From contig CM046878.1 of the NCBI GenBank assembly GCA_025667525.1, positions 96,301,237 to 96,365,236 of the forward strand: a stretch of DNA of 64,000 nucleotides, read 5' to 3'. How positions within the stretch are numbered: position 1 is the first letter of the stretch; each line of letters begins with the position of its first letter. The notes beneath the pieces were generated by a model that saw nothing but the letters and a program-made list of their open reading frames with translations, did not search any database and was not told the DNA's origin. Source of the stretch: Glebionis coronaria. Lineage: Eukaryota; Streptophyta; Magnoliopsida; Asterales; Asteraceae. Of the stretch, positions 10,871 through 22,900 are shown piece by piece. The position numbers were made by a program, and so were the translations under genes.

Positions 10871-11536
10871 TATCAACAAAATTAAACCAACTACATGATT
10901 AATTAAGCTAAACAATAGATTATAATTAAGAAAGGTAGAATGAGAATTTATTAAAAAGCTTGATTATATTAAAGATTAAGATTTAAGATTACAAGATTAA
11001 GGTGAAAGAATAAAAAGCTTGAAATAAAAGCTAGAGAGAAGAAAAGTAAACACACACTAATTACCTACTAAAAAATAAAGACTAACTCTTAATGACCATT
11101 TAGAAAACTATATATAGGGGAGGTGAAGGTGCTTGTTTCTTCTTTCTTTCTTCTTGTCTTCTAATATAACTCGTCTTTTCTCGATTTTGTCTCGGGATTA
11201 GTCGAATGATAACTTGAACTCGTCTTCTATTTTTCTTCTTTTAGTAGACTTGGTTCTTCGACTTTGTTAAACTTCTGTCTTTAGACTTTTTCTTCGACAA
11301 ATCTTCAGAATAGGCCTTTGACTTCCGTTCTTCTTGCACTTTTGACCTTTTGACTTCGTCCTTTGTCTTTTTCTTCGATAAAAGCCCGTGTTTTCTTCCT
11401 TTTTCATATTTTTGTCCTAAAACACAATAAAAACACAAACCATGCATAATTATTCCTTTTACAACACTAAATACACGTTTTGGTCTTGTTATTATTAGAA
11501 ATAAGTGGTAAAAGGATAAGTGTTTTCACACTTATT
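10871..11536 (-). repeat. LTR fragment of the TAATAAGTGTG family, inverted, left edge uncertain
   Basis: Read on the minus strand from 11536, the first 28 or so bases (TAATAAGTGTGAAAACACTT..) match the start of the LTRs at 29416 and 35932, and the similarity continues in diverged form (AAGAAAACACGGG.., AAAGACAAAG..AAGTCAAAA). A TATA-like CCTATATATAG lies near 11108-11118 on the minus strand. This is an older, independent relative of the 29416-38611 family that abuts the copia reading frame at 11537. The left boundary is a guess. Confidence 0.6.
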
Positions 11537-12025
11537 AATTTTCTAAACGAAAAATCCAAATCCTTTGAAGATTTTAAGAAATTTAAAGCTATGGTTGAAA
11601 AAGAGAAGGGTTTAATAATAAAATCTATGAGATCGGATAGATGTGGAGAATTTTTATCAAAAGAATTTAACAAATTTTGTGAGGATAATGGGATCCAGAG
11701 ATATCTAACAGCTCCTTACTCCCCACAACAAAATGGAGTATTGGAAAGAAAGAATATAACCATTCTCAACATGGTCCGAAACATGTTGAAAAGTAACAAG
11801 ATGCCAAAGGAGGTTTGGGCCGAAGCGGTTGACTGTGCGGTGTATCTATTGAACTGATGTCCGTCAAAGAGTTTAGACAACAAGACTCCACAAGAATCAT
11901 GGATGGGATAAAGCCTACCGTGTCTCATCAAAGGATATTCGGGAGCATCGCATATGTTCATGTCCGAAGCATGTTGAAAATAAAGAAGATGCCAAAGAAG
12001 GTTTGGCCGAAGCGGTTGATTGAGC
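11537..12025 (+). pseudogene. Copia integrase core fragment (block 1)
   Basis: Contains the integrase region with IKSMRSDRCGEF, the PYSPQQNGVLERKN motif that carries the third acidic catalytic residue, and VWAEAVDCAVYLLN. In-frame stops interrupt the next part (after AVYLLN and after QESWMG). From about 11968 the sequence repeats an upstream stretch (MLK..KMPK.VW) in diverged form, so there is a tandem duplication of roughly 190 bp that continues beyond the solo LTR. Block 1 ends in TGAGC (12021-12025), the target duplication of that LTR. Confidence 0.85.
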
Positions 12026-15000
12026 TGTAACACCCCTATTTTACCTTATAGCAGCGAAAGTTAATTTTTGGGGTATTACTTCATGATATGAAAGCACAAC
12101 ATTAGAAAAACAACTCAAAAGAGTGTTTAAATAAACTTTATTTATTTTTTATAAATTATCATTCAAAATAAGAGATTTTCAATAAAACAACTTACATACT
12201 CTGTACATCACAGGTTCCGGGATATAGAAAATAGGTTTGAATGAAAAAATTCCCAAGTCTACATCTCTCCACGTCATCATTATGCTGCTCCATGTTATCA
12301 ATTATCAAAACCTGAAATATATGCTTAAAGTCAACACAAAAGTTGAGTGAATTCATAGGTTTAAAAATAATTTGAATACAAGATTCCTTTTTCCTGAGCT
12401 ACGTTATTATTCGCTCGTAAAATCAATTAATAAATGCACTAAGCTTATGATACCGCGACTAGACATATCAGAAACCCACAATTTCCCTTATGAGGAAGTC
12501 TGCCAAACTATCCTACTTAGCAAAATAAAGTATGTCTGTTTGACCACTGAGGTGCTAGCAAGTGCGACCTGCCCAGACAGGATATGTCAGTCTCTAAATA
12601 GTACTATTTAAAATACTAGCGCTCATTTACAGGAAATGATTAATGGTTCATAATTAAAAATGGACTTTCAAGGCAGCAGAAATATAGTGTCAATAATTAT
12701 TTATGAGAAGCATACCAAAAATATTTGTATTCCATTTTAGCATATATTCCCCTCATGAGTTTTCAAATCATTTAAAATTAGTATACTTTAGTGAGGCTAC
12801 GAACTCACCTTAGGTCCAGTAAATCTTGTCAGGCTTATATCACACAGAATAACTTGAGCTAACAAACAATTACACCAACTTGTTTTAACATATTTGGTAT
12901 AGTATTAAGTCTTTGATTTTGAGTTCAACATTCTTGTTATATTATTTATGTATTCTTGTAATTGTGATAATATTGCATCATTTTTCGGGCCATTATACTT
13001 AGAAGCCATTCTATAAACATTTGAGGAGCAAGAACACTTTAAATCGTAAACTCAACCACTCAGTCAGAATGTAATATCGAGATGTAACATCTTTGTACAA
13101 AGTTCCCTACTAACATGATACATAGTAATATATTTTTAGAATTTTCTTCAAAAGTTGGTATGTTTCTTTTATATTTATATATTTTATTCTTTAGTTCCAT
13201 AATAGACAATAATAGTCCTTGTACTTTATAATAATTTAGAAAATATGTTTCATCATATAGTTTTTATTTATATAGTTGTATGAATTACCAAAATGATCCT
13301 TTAAGTTTATAATTTAAGAATAATTACCTTTTTAACACTTAATTTCATAAGTGTAGCATATTTATACTTTTAACCCCTTAAATGTATAGTTTTAATATTT
13401 ACAATTTCAACCCTCAATATTTAACCTTAGAGTCTCAAACTTTCCAACATTTATTATTATATCTTTAACTTTCATAAAATGACACTTTTGCCCCAAAATG
13501 TTAAATAGTTTCAAAAATGACAGTTTTAGTCCTTATACTTGTAAATATCATATAATTTCTTTAAAAATGTACTGAATGATCTAAGATTTTAAAACAAAGT
13601 TTCAAAACATATTTATAATAATAATAAAAATATTTCATTAGAATTATAGCTCTTGAAATGGATTTTTGCTCATTATTTCATGTAAAATACAAAACTAGGG
13701 TTTTAAGACATCTTTAGCTTATAACTTTCATTTAAATTAATGAAATGACTTAGTTCTTTTTAGATTATCTTTCTAACAAATTTTTGGCATTATAACAAGT
13801 CTAATATATCATTATAACAAGATCGAAGCTTACTTAACATAAGAATTACCTAGGTAGCTCCAAAATGGCTCCTTATGACTTCTTATGAACACTACTTGCT
13901 ATCAAAGCTTCAAAAGCTTCAATGGCTGCCTTCTAGACCTGGTTTATGGTATTTAGGGATGTCCTAAGACGTTTATAGAAGTGAATATGAATAATGGGTA
14001 TGTGGTTAAGAGAAAAAGGGGTGCAAGTCTTCAAGGTATGCCATACAACTCTATTTATGCTTGTAGCAACACTTAGACTCCAAGTTTTGGTCATATACGT
14101 GTAACATGGATAGGAGAATTATTACGGATTGCTATAAAGGTCTATTTAAGTCTAGGTGATGAGTATACAAGCTAGTTTCAAGCCAAGCTTCCCTTTGTGG
14201 CCAGAAACAAGTCACAGCATACTTAGGATAGGAATGGTGATGTGTAGCAAGAAAGGAGGTGATGCACCTACTTGTAGGCAACCAAAAATATCCTAGGATA
14301 CTTAATATATCTGAATTTTAAACTTGGAATGGGAGGGAAAGTGTTTGAAATGCGTTTTGGAGGGAAATAACAAAACCGGGTATAAAAACTAGGGCTTGTA
14401 ACTTATGGTTTGTGATTTTGGTGATTAGGGACTTAGGAAAGTGATTAGTGAATGATTAGGGCTTAATTAGGGTTAGAAATTCTATTTAAGATATTTTGGT
14501 CCTAGACATTTTGTTTTAAGTGTCAAAAGAGTTCTCACACTTGGTTTAATGGTTTAGTTTAGGTAAACATGTCTAAAGAGTGAAAATACTTATTTTGACC
14601 TAATTTACAAGTCATGCATTAAAATCTTGTACCTTGTGCACTAGGGTACCTGTAAATCGTCTTATCATAATCTTATAACCTTAATGAAGTCCTATTAGTA
14701 TTTGTATACTTGTCCTAAAAGACTAGGTAATGATTCCATGTAGATTTCTTAATATAAGGGTTTCTATATTATTAAGCCTAATGACTTTCTATTTTGGGTA
14801 ATTAGAGTTTATATCTTAATGTAAGTTTATTCTAGGTCTTATATAGTTTGTTTATGACTTATACGGGTTCTACATTCTTAGTTTAAGGGTTTATATAGGG
14901 TAATCATAATCTAGGATTAATTATGGGAGCTTGAGATCCTATGGTTTGAAAACTTGTACTTTATGCTTTATTAACTTGTAACTTAGTTTTAAATAAATTT

Positions 15001-15705
15001 TTTACTTTAATATGATACTTAGTTGATTTTTATAATGAATAGCAAAAGATTAGACTATAATTCATTATACAATAGATTTTATATACTAATCTTGGTTTTA
15101 GGTCATTTTCTTGTAATTAGCTTGAGATTAGTGAATATTAGTACTTTGTGATTGCTTAACTTTTCTTTATATAATATATATATTGTATTGATTATAGATC
15201 CATAGTTCTTGTATAACTACATTGCTTAAAATATTATTTATGAAGTTTTTTAGGTGATGATCTAGACTATTATGTACACTTATTTGTACTTTAGCTTTGT
15301 ATAGCTTATACTTACTTATTCTTTATATAACTTTATACTTTCTATATGATAGTATAATCCTTGTTCTTATTCCTTGTTCACGTGTTCATATGTATTATGT
15401 ATTCATACTTATGTCATTTTTTTGAGGTCATAATTCATTTATAGGGGTTCTAGGGTTTCTATGGGAATTTAGGGTATCATTATATTTCTTGAAATGTTCT
15501 TATTCATAAATATACTTGTTAAATCACTTATAAACTTATACTTGTTATGTTTACAACATATAGGAATATGTTGATATGGTAGTTCAGGTTGGAAAAAGTA
15601 GTTCATCTTACCAAGTAATGCATAAAAAGCAAGAATTTCTAATGGATTTTCCACTTCCATTAAACATAACATATATTATACTTGTGAAATTTATGGGTTG
15701 TTATA
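12026..15705 (-). mobile_element. Solo LTR of a Tekay-like gypsy family, 3.7 kb
   Basis: Starts TGTAACACCCC and ends GGGTTGTTATA, a decayed form of GGTGTTACA. It is flanked by TGAGC (12021-12025) and TGCGC (15706-15710), a 5-bp target duplication with one mismatch. Excision with one TGCGC restores the copia codons for VDCAVYLLN. There is no primer site or polypurine tract and no pol sequence inside, so it is a single LTR left by recombination or truncation. The edge and the block near 12345 (GTTGAGTG..ATTCATAGGTTT) resemble the LTR at 5166-7964 in the same orientation. Long, AT-rich and without genes. Confidence 0.72.
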
Positions 15706-16383
15706 TGCGCGGTGTATCTATTGAACCGATGTCCGTCATAGAGTTTAGACAAAAAGACTCCACAAGAAGCATTGAATGGGATGAAGCCTACCGTGTCTCA
15801 TCTAAGGATATTCGGGAGCATATCGTATTTTCATGTTTCGAGTGAAAGGCGAATCAAGATGGATGATAGAAGTGAGAAGCACGTGTTCGTTGGTTACGAC
15901 AAGCAGTCAAAAGGCTACAAGCTCTATAACCCGATCACAAGGAAGGTGGTAGTGAGTAGAGATGTGGAGTTTGATGAAGAAATATCATGGGATTGGAGCA
16001 TTAAGGAAACTGAAAGGTATGACTTTCTTCCTATGACTAATGAAGAAGAGACAAGTGAATCAAGAGAAGAAGTTCAGCAGTCTGAAAGTCTCGCTCCAAC
16101 TCCAACCCAAGGTTTGCCGACAAGTTCAAGTGAAGGAGAGCCCAAGACAAAAAGCTTACAGGAGCTCTACGAGGTAACTGAAGAGATACCCCTTCTCTGT
16201 TTATACGCTGACTGTGAACCTTTAGTTTTTGAAGAATCCATAAAGAGCATGAAATGGACACAAGCCATGGACGAGGAGATAAATTCTATAGAAAAGAATG
16301 ATACATGGGAGTTGATGATCCTTACGAAAGGCCAAAAGGCTATTGGACTCAAGTGGGTATACAAGGTCAAGAAGAACGCCAAA
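15706..16383 (+). pseudogene. Copia integrase tail and integrase-RT linker (block 2)
   Basis: After target duplication TGCGC, reads AVYLLNRCPS, a stop, then about 200 open codons: KPTVSHLRIFGSISYFHVSSERR, KHVFVGYDKQSKGYKLYNP, VVVSRDVEFDEE, a Ser/Glu-rich linker, and the RT entry WTQAMDEEINSIEKNDTWEL..KAIGLKWVYKVKKNAK. The order and spacing are typical of copia Pol. It ends in CCAAA (16379-16383), the target duplication of the next insertion. Confidence 0.87.
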
Positions 16384-19300
16384 TGTGACAATCCGTCAAT
16401 TTATGGTTGATATTTTATTCTCAATATTTATTTGAAAACATTATTTTAATGTTACAATATGAACTCATATATTTTTGGGAAGAAATTTGGACTTACGTCT
16501 TAAAGTAGCATCGACTACGTCTAAACTGGAGGATTCAACGTTACGTGCTTACGTTTACATACACCGTCTATGGTGACAGTCTGACATTTCAGAAAATAAA
16601 TTTGTCTGTGAATATTATTTTGGAGTTTTAAATTTGTGTTAGTTCATAAACTCACAAATTTACGAGAAGAGATTAGGACTTACGATTTTATTTTAACGTC
16701 CTTTACGACTAAACCGGAAACCTTAGGATTACGTATTTACGTTTTCGAACTCCGTTTTTGATGAGACAATTTTTATTAGATTCATTTTGTGACGTTGATT
16801 CATAATTTATAAAAACGTTTTTCATAAAACGACCCGAGGGCACGCAAATTGAGGAAACTAGAATCGAGGAATACCCGTAAATTAGTGGGATGAGACAAGT
16901 TTACACTTGTCCCACCCCACTAACATGGGACGGCCAAACTAGGTACTCAACACATGAGGTGTCAAGTTTACAAGCAACTAGCAACACTTGTTGCTAAAGC
17001 TTACTTTGTAAGCTACATGTACATCAAAACCATGTAGCTAAACCACTTCCCACACACACACAACATGCAAACCACCATTTTTTTCCATCTCTCTCTCAAA
17101 TGCCGTCCCACCCTACACATAAACACCCCATTTTGATCTTGATTTAACCATGAAATCTCATGTTATTCATATACATGTTGATGCCCTTTTGAATCCCTAT
17201 TGATTGGTGCAAGTTATAACATCCAAGGAGGAGTATTCATGGTGTCTTAGGGCTGATTTTCCACAAAGAACTCATGAAGCATGGTGGTCTTGAAGATGGT
17301 CATGGTTGTCCACAAGTTTCTCCATCAAAAACCATGTTCAAATCACAACCTACATCAACTTGGTGGTATAAAGATTGTCCTCCTCATCTTCTTGTTATTT
17401 TGATTATGTAAACATGTATTTTATTTCCTATTCTATATGTATATGATGATTATATGATGATAAAAATGTTATGTGGGGATTTGGTGTTGATAAACATGAT
17501 TAAAAAGGTGAAAAACCATAAGAAACAAGGTTAAAATCTTGGTTAAATTTGTTGGCTGTATAAAACAGTAAGTAAACAGGTCATGGACTGATAAAATGAT
17601 GAAGTAGAATCCATTTACAGTAAGCTATGGGTCTTGTACACATGTGAGAGTTGGCCATGCAATGGAATCATTGTAATGAGTGAGATATGATCAAAACAAG
17701 TTTAGGGTATAAATCTGAGGTTACTGTTTTGGACGATTTTTAGAAAATACTTAAAGGATGATTCAACAGTAGCTATGGAAGAGTTAAATGTAGCACATAT
17801 CATGTAGTTTATGTGATAAAAATTTGAGCTTCTATCTCCATGTAGAACTCAAGATATGGCAGTTTTGGTGAAAGTGAAGATAAAAATCAGATTTTTGGAA
17901 ATTAAAGAATAATACTATTATATAAGCACTCAAATTTTAATAGTATAAATTATAATTAAAACCCACTAACTCATGAATTTTATTTATAAAAATATGTACA
18001 ATGATAAATAAGTGGACATTTTATAAAAATGGTAACTTGTTATGTTTTATAAGATATAAAACTATAAACATGATTTTTACGACTTTTTCGGCTATTGCCG
18101 TAAAATTAACGTTTTTGTTAAATAAAACTTAGATGGTTGGACCCGTCTAATGAAAACTTTATAAAACTTATATACTGATATATAGACATGTATAACAAGT
18201 AAAAACCGATAAAAACCCGAACTATAGGACATACGGACATTAACGAGCTAAGTAAACATATTGGACTAATAATTGGAGTAAATAAGTTAAACTCTTATAA
18301 AAAGAACTTATTGGGCTTAACCCATTTGGGTCCAACTTGTAAAGTTTAAGTACTGATAATATAAGTACAAAATGGATTAAAATAAGTTAAATAACTTATA
18401 ATAAGCTTGTTGGACTTAAGACACGTAAATGGGTAAAACTAGTAAACTAATATAAAAGTTATCGACATATAACACTAAAATGATTAAACGAGAATATGTA
18501 AACCCACTTGATCATCATATATATATAATAATCATATGTATACATACTTGTTATTTTTATAAATTCATTGGACAAACGTCTAAGACCGAGCATTATTTGT
18601 CTAGGTTTCCGTGATTGAAGCACGTACCGTACGTCCGAATTGCCGATAACCCGCCTTCCCACATCAACGTGAGTTCATAGCCTCGCACTCTTTGAAATGT
18701 TTTTATAAATGTTTTATAAACCCGCGAGGGAGATAACATGTTAGTTTTATAAAATAGGACACCATTTGTCCCGATTGTTTGTTTATTGATTTTGGACCCG
18801 AATGATTGAATGACCCGATTGTATGACCCGATAAATGATTAATGGACCCGATAAATGATTAATGGACCCGATAGATGAAATAAAATGGATTATTAAAGTT
18901 AGGTTATGTCACTAAAAGTCCCATTAGCATGAATTTTGAACTACCGGGAGTTGGTAGACGCTTATGCATTTAATAGTACTATTTGGGGACGATCACCCCA
19001 GTTCGCGCCTTGATGGTTGATCCCCGTCGTGCCACATTGATTGGTAAGCGAATTTATGTATGAGAAGATTTCCATAGCGTGACCTTTGTGACGACACGCT
19101 ACTTTAGACGGGCAAAATTGGTATCGGGTTAGCTACCCGTTGTTGGTTTAGTAAGGTAACAATGTCATGTGGCTTATAATAATCCAAAAACTAACGAAAT
19201 ACTACTAGACGCTTCGAATAACGATGTATTGCCTGACTAGCAATACTGGGTCATACTATAGATATTATGTTCGTGTTTTGGTTTTCATAACCATATTCAT

Positions 19301-19890
19301 ATAACGGTTTTTATTTGAAATTATACGACGTCATAAGACGTATTGTATGATATTTTTACGACATTGGCTCGTATAATGATTTTTAAGGCAAAATGCCTAT
19401 ATTATGATTTTCGATAAGGATTTGTATAAAAATGACTTTGGCTATTTTATGGCCTATTACAAAGATTTGTATAAAATGATTTTGGCTATTTTACGGCCTA
19501 TTATAATGATTTGTACGAATTGATTTTTGGTACTAATTTTATACCAAAGTTATATTGATGGAATTTATTAAACTCTATGAATTCACTCGGCGTTATCGCT
19601 GACCTTTTCTTTTAACATGTTTTATCTCAGGTACTTGAAGGTAATTCTCGGGAAGACGACAAGAATTCATGGCCCGCACTTAAACAATATTTTCCATTCA
19701 AATACTTTGTAAAACTTTGTATGAAATAATATGACTTGGGACCGATGTAACTTTGATATTTATGAATGGAAATGATTTATTATTAAACGACGCGATTTTT
19801 ATGCGTTGTCTATGATGTGAGTAATGTGATATCCCGTAACACCAACTAGTCTTCCGCTGTATTGAGTAGTATAAATTTGGGGGTGTTACA
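16384..19890 (+). repeat. Left LTR of the 12.5 kb gypsy element
   Basis: 3,507 bp. It contains a short tandem repeat GACCCGATAAATGATTAATG near 18827-18890, with one unit more than the right LTR. No coding region is supported; a 67-residue minus frame near 18460 occurs in both LTRs but looks incidental. Confidence 0.92.
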
Positions 19891-19910
19891 GTTTGGTACC
19901 AGAGCTCTCG
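19891..19910 (+). promoter_or_regulatory. Primer-binding site of the 12.5 kb gypsy element
   Basis: GTTTGGTACCAGAGCTCTCG directly follows the LTR. It is a variant of the tRNA-iMet type TGGTATCAGAGC, and the following CGTTATAGAGAACGA resembles the leader of the gypsy element at 1-7964. Confidence 0.7.
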
Positions 19911-22900
19911 TTATAGAGAACGAAAGATTTTTAAAACTAAGGTTTTGAATAAAACTTTTCAAAATCTTTTAACTATAAACATTTTTCTAAAAATGTCTAA
20001 AAATCTGTTGACTATAACGGTGCCGAAGAATTCCCGAGTTACCGACAAGGCCAAGACTGAGAAGTGTTATTTTAATAAATATATAACTTGGATTATATAT
20101 ATATATATATGATGTAATTTGATTACATGATTGTTTGATGATTATTTTGATATTTATACGAGGTATTTATATGACGTCGATTGTCACAAGTAACCCTAAC
20201 TCCCCTAGTAAATTAATCGAAGCTATTCTCGTAGGAATTCTAGCTATCCTAGATCTAAACCAAGTTGTGGATATTTATGATCCCAACAAATGGTTGATAT
20301 TCGTAGAAATGTAGATATTAGTTGATCGTGATATTGAAAAAGAATTGGCGAGATTAAATCTGATATCGATGTCATGACGATCTTTTCTGATAGAGTGGAG
20401 TTTGAAAAAAAAACTTTACCATCTAGAAAGATGTCATCTGAGTCGTTGTCACCCAATTCTTAAAATTGAAATCGAAAGGGTGAACGTTGCACTTGAGGCT
20501 GTCATTGGAACCATTACCTAAAAGCCTCATGCCACTAATACCTTTCCGAGAAGTCTAATTGACTGATCGAGTCATTTCATATTAATGACTCATTTGATAA
20601 TTGTTGTTGTAAGAACTAATAGGATTGGAATTAAGTGTTGATCATAACGAGCTTTTATTGCCCTTTTAAGGTTTATAAATAAGACTGAAAGTATTGGAAA
20701 ATGAGGTAGGATATCGAATTGAGTATAAATTGATTGAAACTTGAATAAAGTAAAACTTAACCCGTATGGAATATGAGATTGTTAAGAGGAAATTATTAAG
20801 TCATGTGATTGAATTATAAGGTTTTAAATGATTGTTAGTTTGTGTTAAGGGTTGTTCCTAGGCCATTGTCCACTAATGAGGATGCCCAGTGTCCAATAAA
20901 TAAATTGAAGAAATCTTCTTCTGAATTGAGACCGATGGATCTTTCGGGACATGTGGAACACCTAATGACTCTTGTAGATTAGTATTCATTGTGGTATCTT
21001 TTAAAAATCCCTAACTTAACTGAGATATCAGTTGGTAGGATGAGTTCTGAAAATTGTATGACATAGTGACACGTAATGTGTTACGGTACAATTTTGACTT
21101 GTTTGTGATTAATGAAAAAGACTACCTTTGATTGCTAAATTCTAATGTATCGATGTTATCTATCTTTTATTGCTTCATCCTAATGTTCGCATTAGTGATG
21201 CAACCATTGAGCAAGTACTCATCTCTGTTTGAGTTACATTGTGGATTAATCTTTTTGAGTGCCATCGAGATCATGAACCTCATGATTATTTAGCTAAGCT
21301 CATTTCCTATTATATTGTAGTTAGTTCTTGGTGAACAAGCTTTCATCACTCTTCTGCAGATCACACATTGTTTTTATAAAGTTAAAACAGTATCCTTTGA
21401 GAAATTTAATTTTCATCACAACAAGGATTATTCAAAGTGAGATTTATAATTGATTGATATCAAAATGAAGTTGTTTATGAAACGCTTTGGAAACTTAACT
21501 GTTTTCATAACAAAGAAAATCTTTGTAAATTTATTCTTGATTCTTATTTAAAAATTAAGCGTGAAAATGTTTTTATTATAAACATGATGATAAAAATTTT
21601 GACGAACTGAGTATTGCATCGTTAATCTTGAAATTGTATATAGTTGCGCGCCTACATACAATTTGGAATGGACTATGCAAGACTGATTAGTAGTCACCAT
21701 AAAACTAATGAATAAACACTACGTTTTCTTTGAAGATTGTGAAAGATTAAAATTTATGAGATCTGCAAGAAGTGAAAAATAAGGACATAGTGTTAGGGAC
21801 ACCTACATATGTGCCTGTAGCATCTATTCTTCTGAGTCGAATTTACTCATCTGTGGAAATTGTCTTATTTGACAATTGACAATTCTTTCTTATACAATTC
21901 TCCCGTAGTGAGATTCTTAGGAAAAGTATCTGATTACCGAGTGTTGATACCCGACTGGATGTATTGACGTTCTTATCATTTCTTTTGATTTGATTTCATT
22001 TGAATGACCTGGGTAACGATCCGAGGAGCTTTCAAATGCGTACTCAAATTCTGAAAACATGGGATATATCCATATTCGTTAAATGTTTTCGTCTGTATCT
22101 GATTTGAAATTCTATCGCGTAGATTATGCGTTGACCTTGCTCTTTTAATAGTAGTTGTGTCTCCATATATCCTTGAATTTGTGAAGGATTATGAGTTATT
22201 ATTAGTCTTTTGAGAAGTTCACATCTTATCGACGGCAATGCAACTGGAAAGTTGACAGTGCCAGTAGAATGGATTGATTGATTATGACATGATGACATTG
22301 TCTTAATTGATGGGAACTCGAGTAGAAGTCCCTAAAAGATAAGATGTTGATTAGCAAAAGTAAACTAAATAATTCTTGATGGATGACCATATCCTGCATT
22401 TAGACTTGAAATTATACCGTGAATGGTTGTGATTTAGTCGTAGATATTATAATCTAGAAAGAACCTAATATGTAGGTGTTAAAAGATGTTTATGTTATCT
22501 GAAACTTTAGGAGATATTTGTTGATAAATTTCCTAGACTTTTGCCATTAAGGCAAGTTGAAATTGGTATTGATTATATTTCCGGTGCTGTACTTGTGGCT
22601 TGTACACTGTATGTCAGCACCATCTGAATTTAAGGAATTACCGTACAACTTAGAGAGTTGTCGGAGAAAGATTTTATTATACCAAGCCTGTCATCCTGAA
22701 GAGCTATGGTGTTATCATTCCTTATATTTATGAATTACTGTGAACTAAGTAAAATGACAATCGAAAACGATATCCATAACTCGAAATGGAAGAATTGTTC
22801 GATCATTTACAAGGTTTTAGCAAATTTGACCCATAGCATGGTTATCCTCAACTTCGCATCCGCGAAAAAGATTATGTATTCCAATCACTACATCCGTTAC

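Noticed and set aside
18459..18662. 67-residue minus frame, also in the right LTR at 27498
   Set aside because: Present twice only because LTRs are duplicates; no protein features and AT-rich composition.
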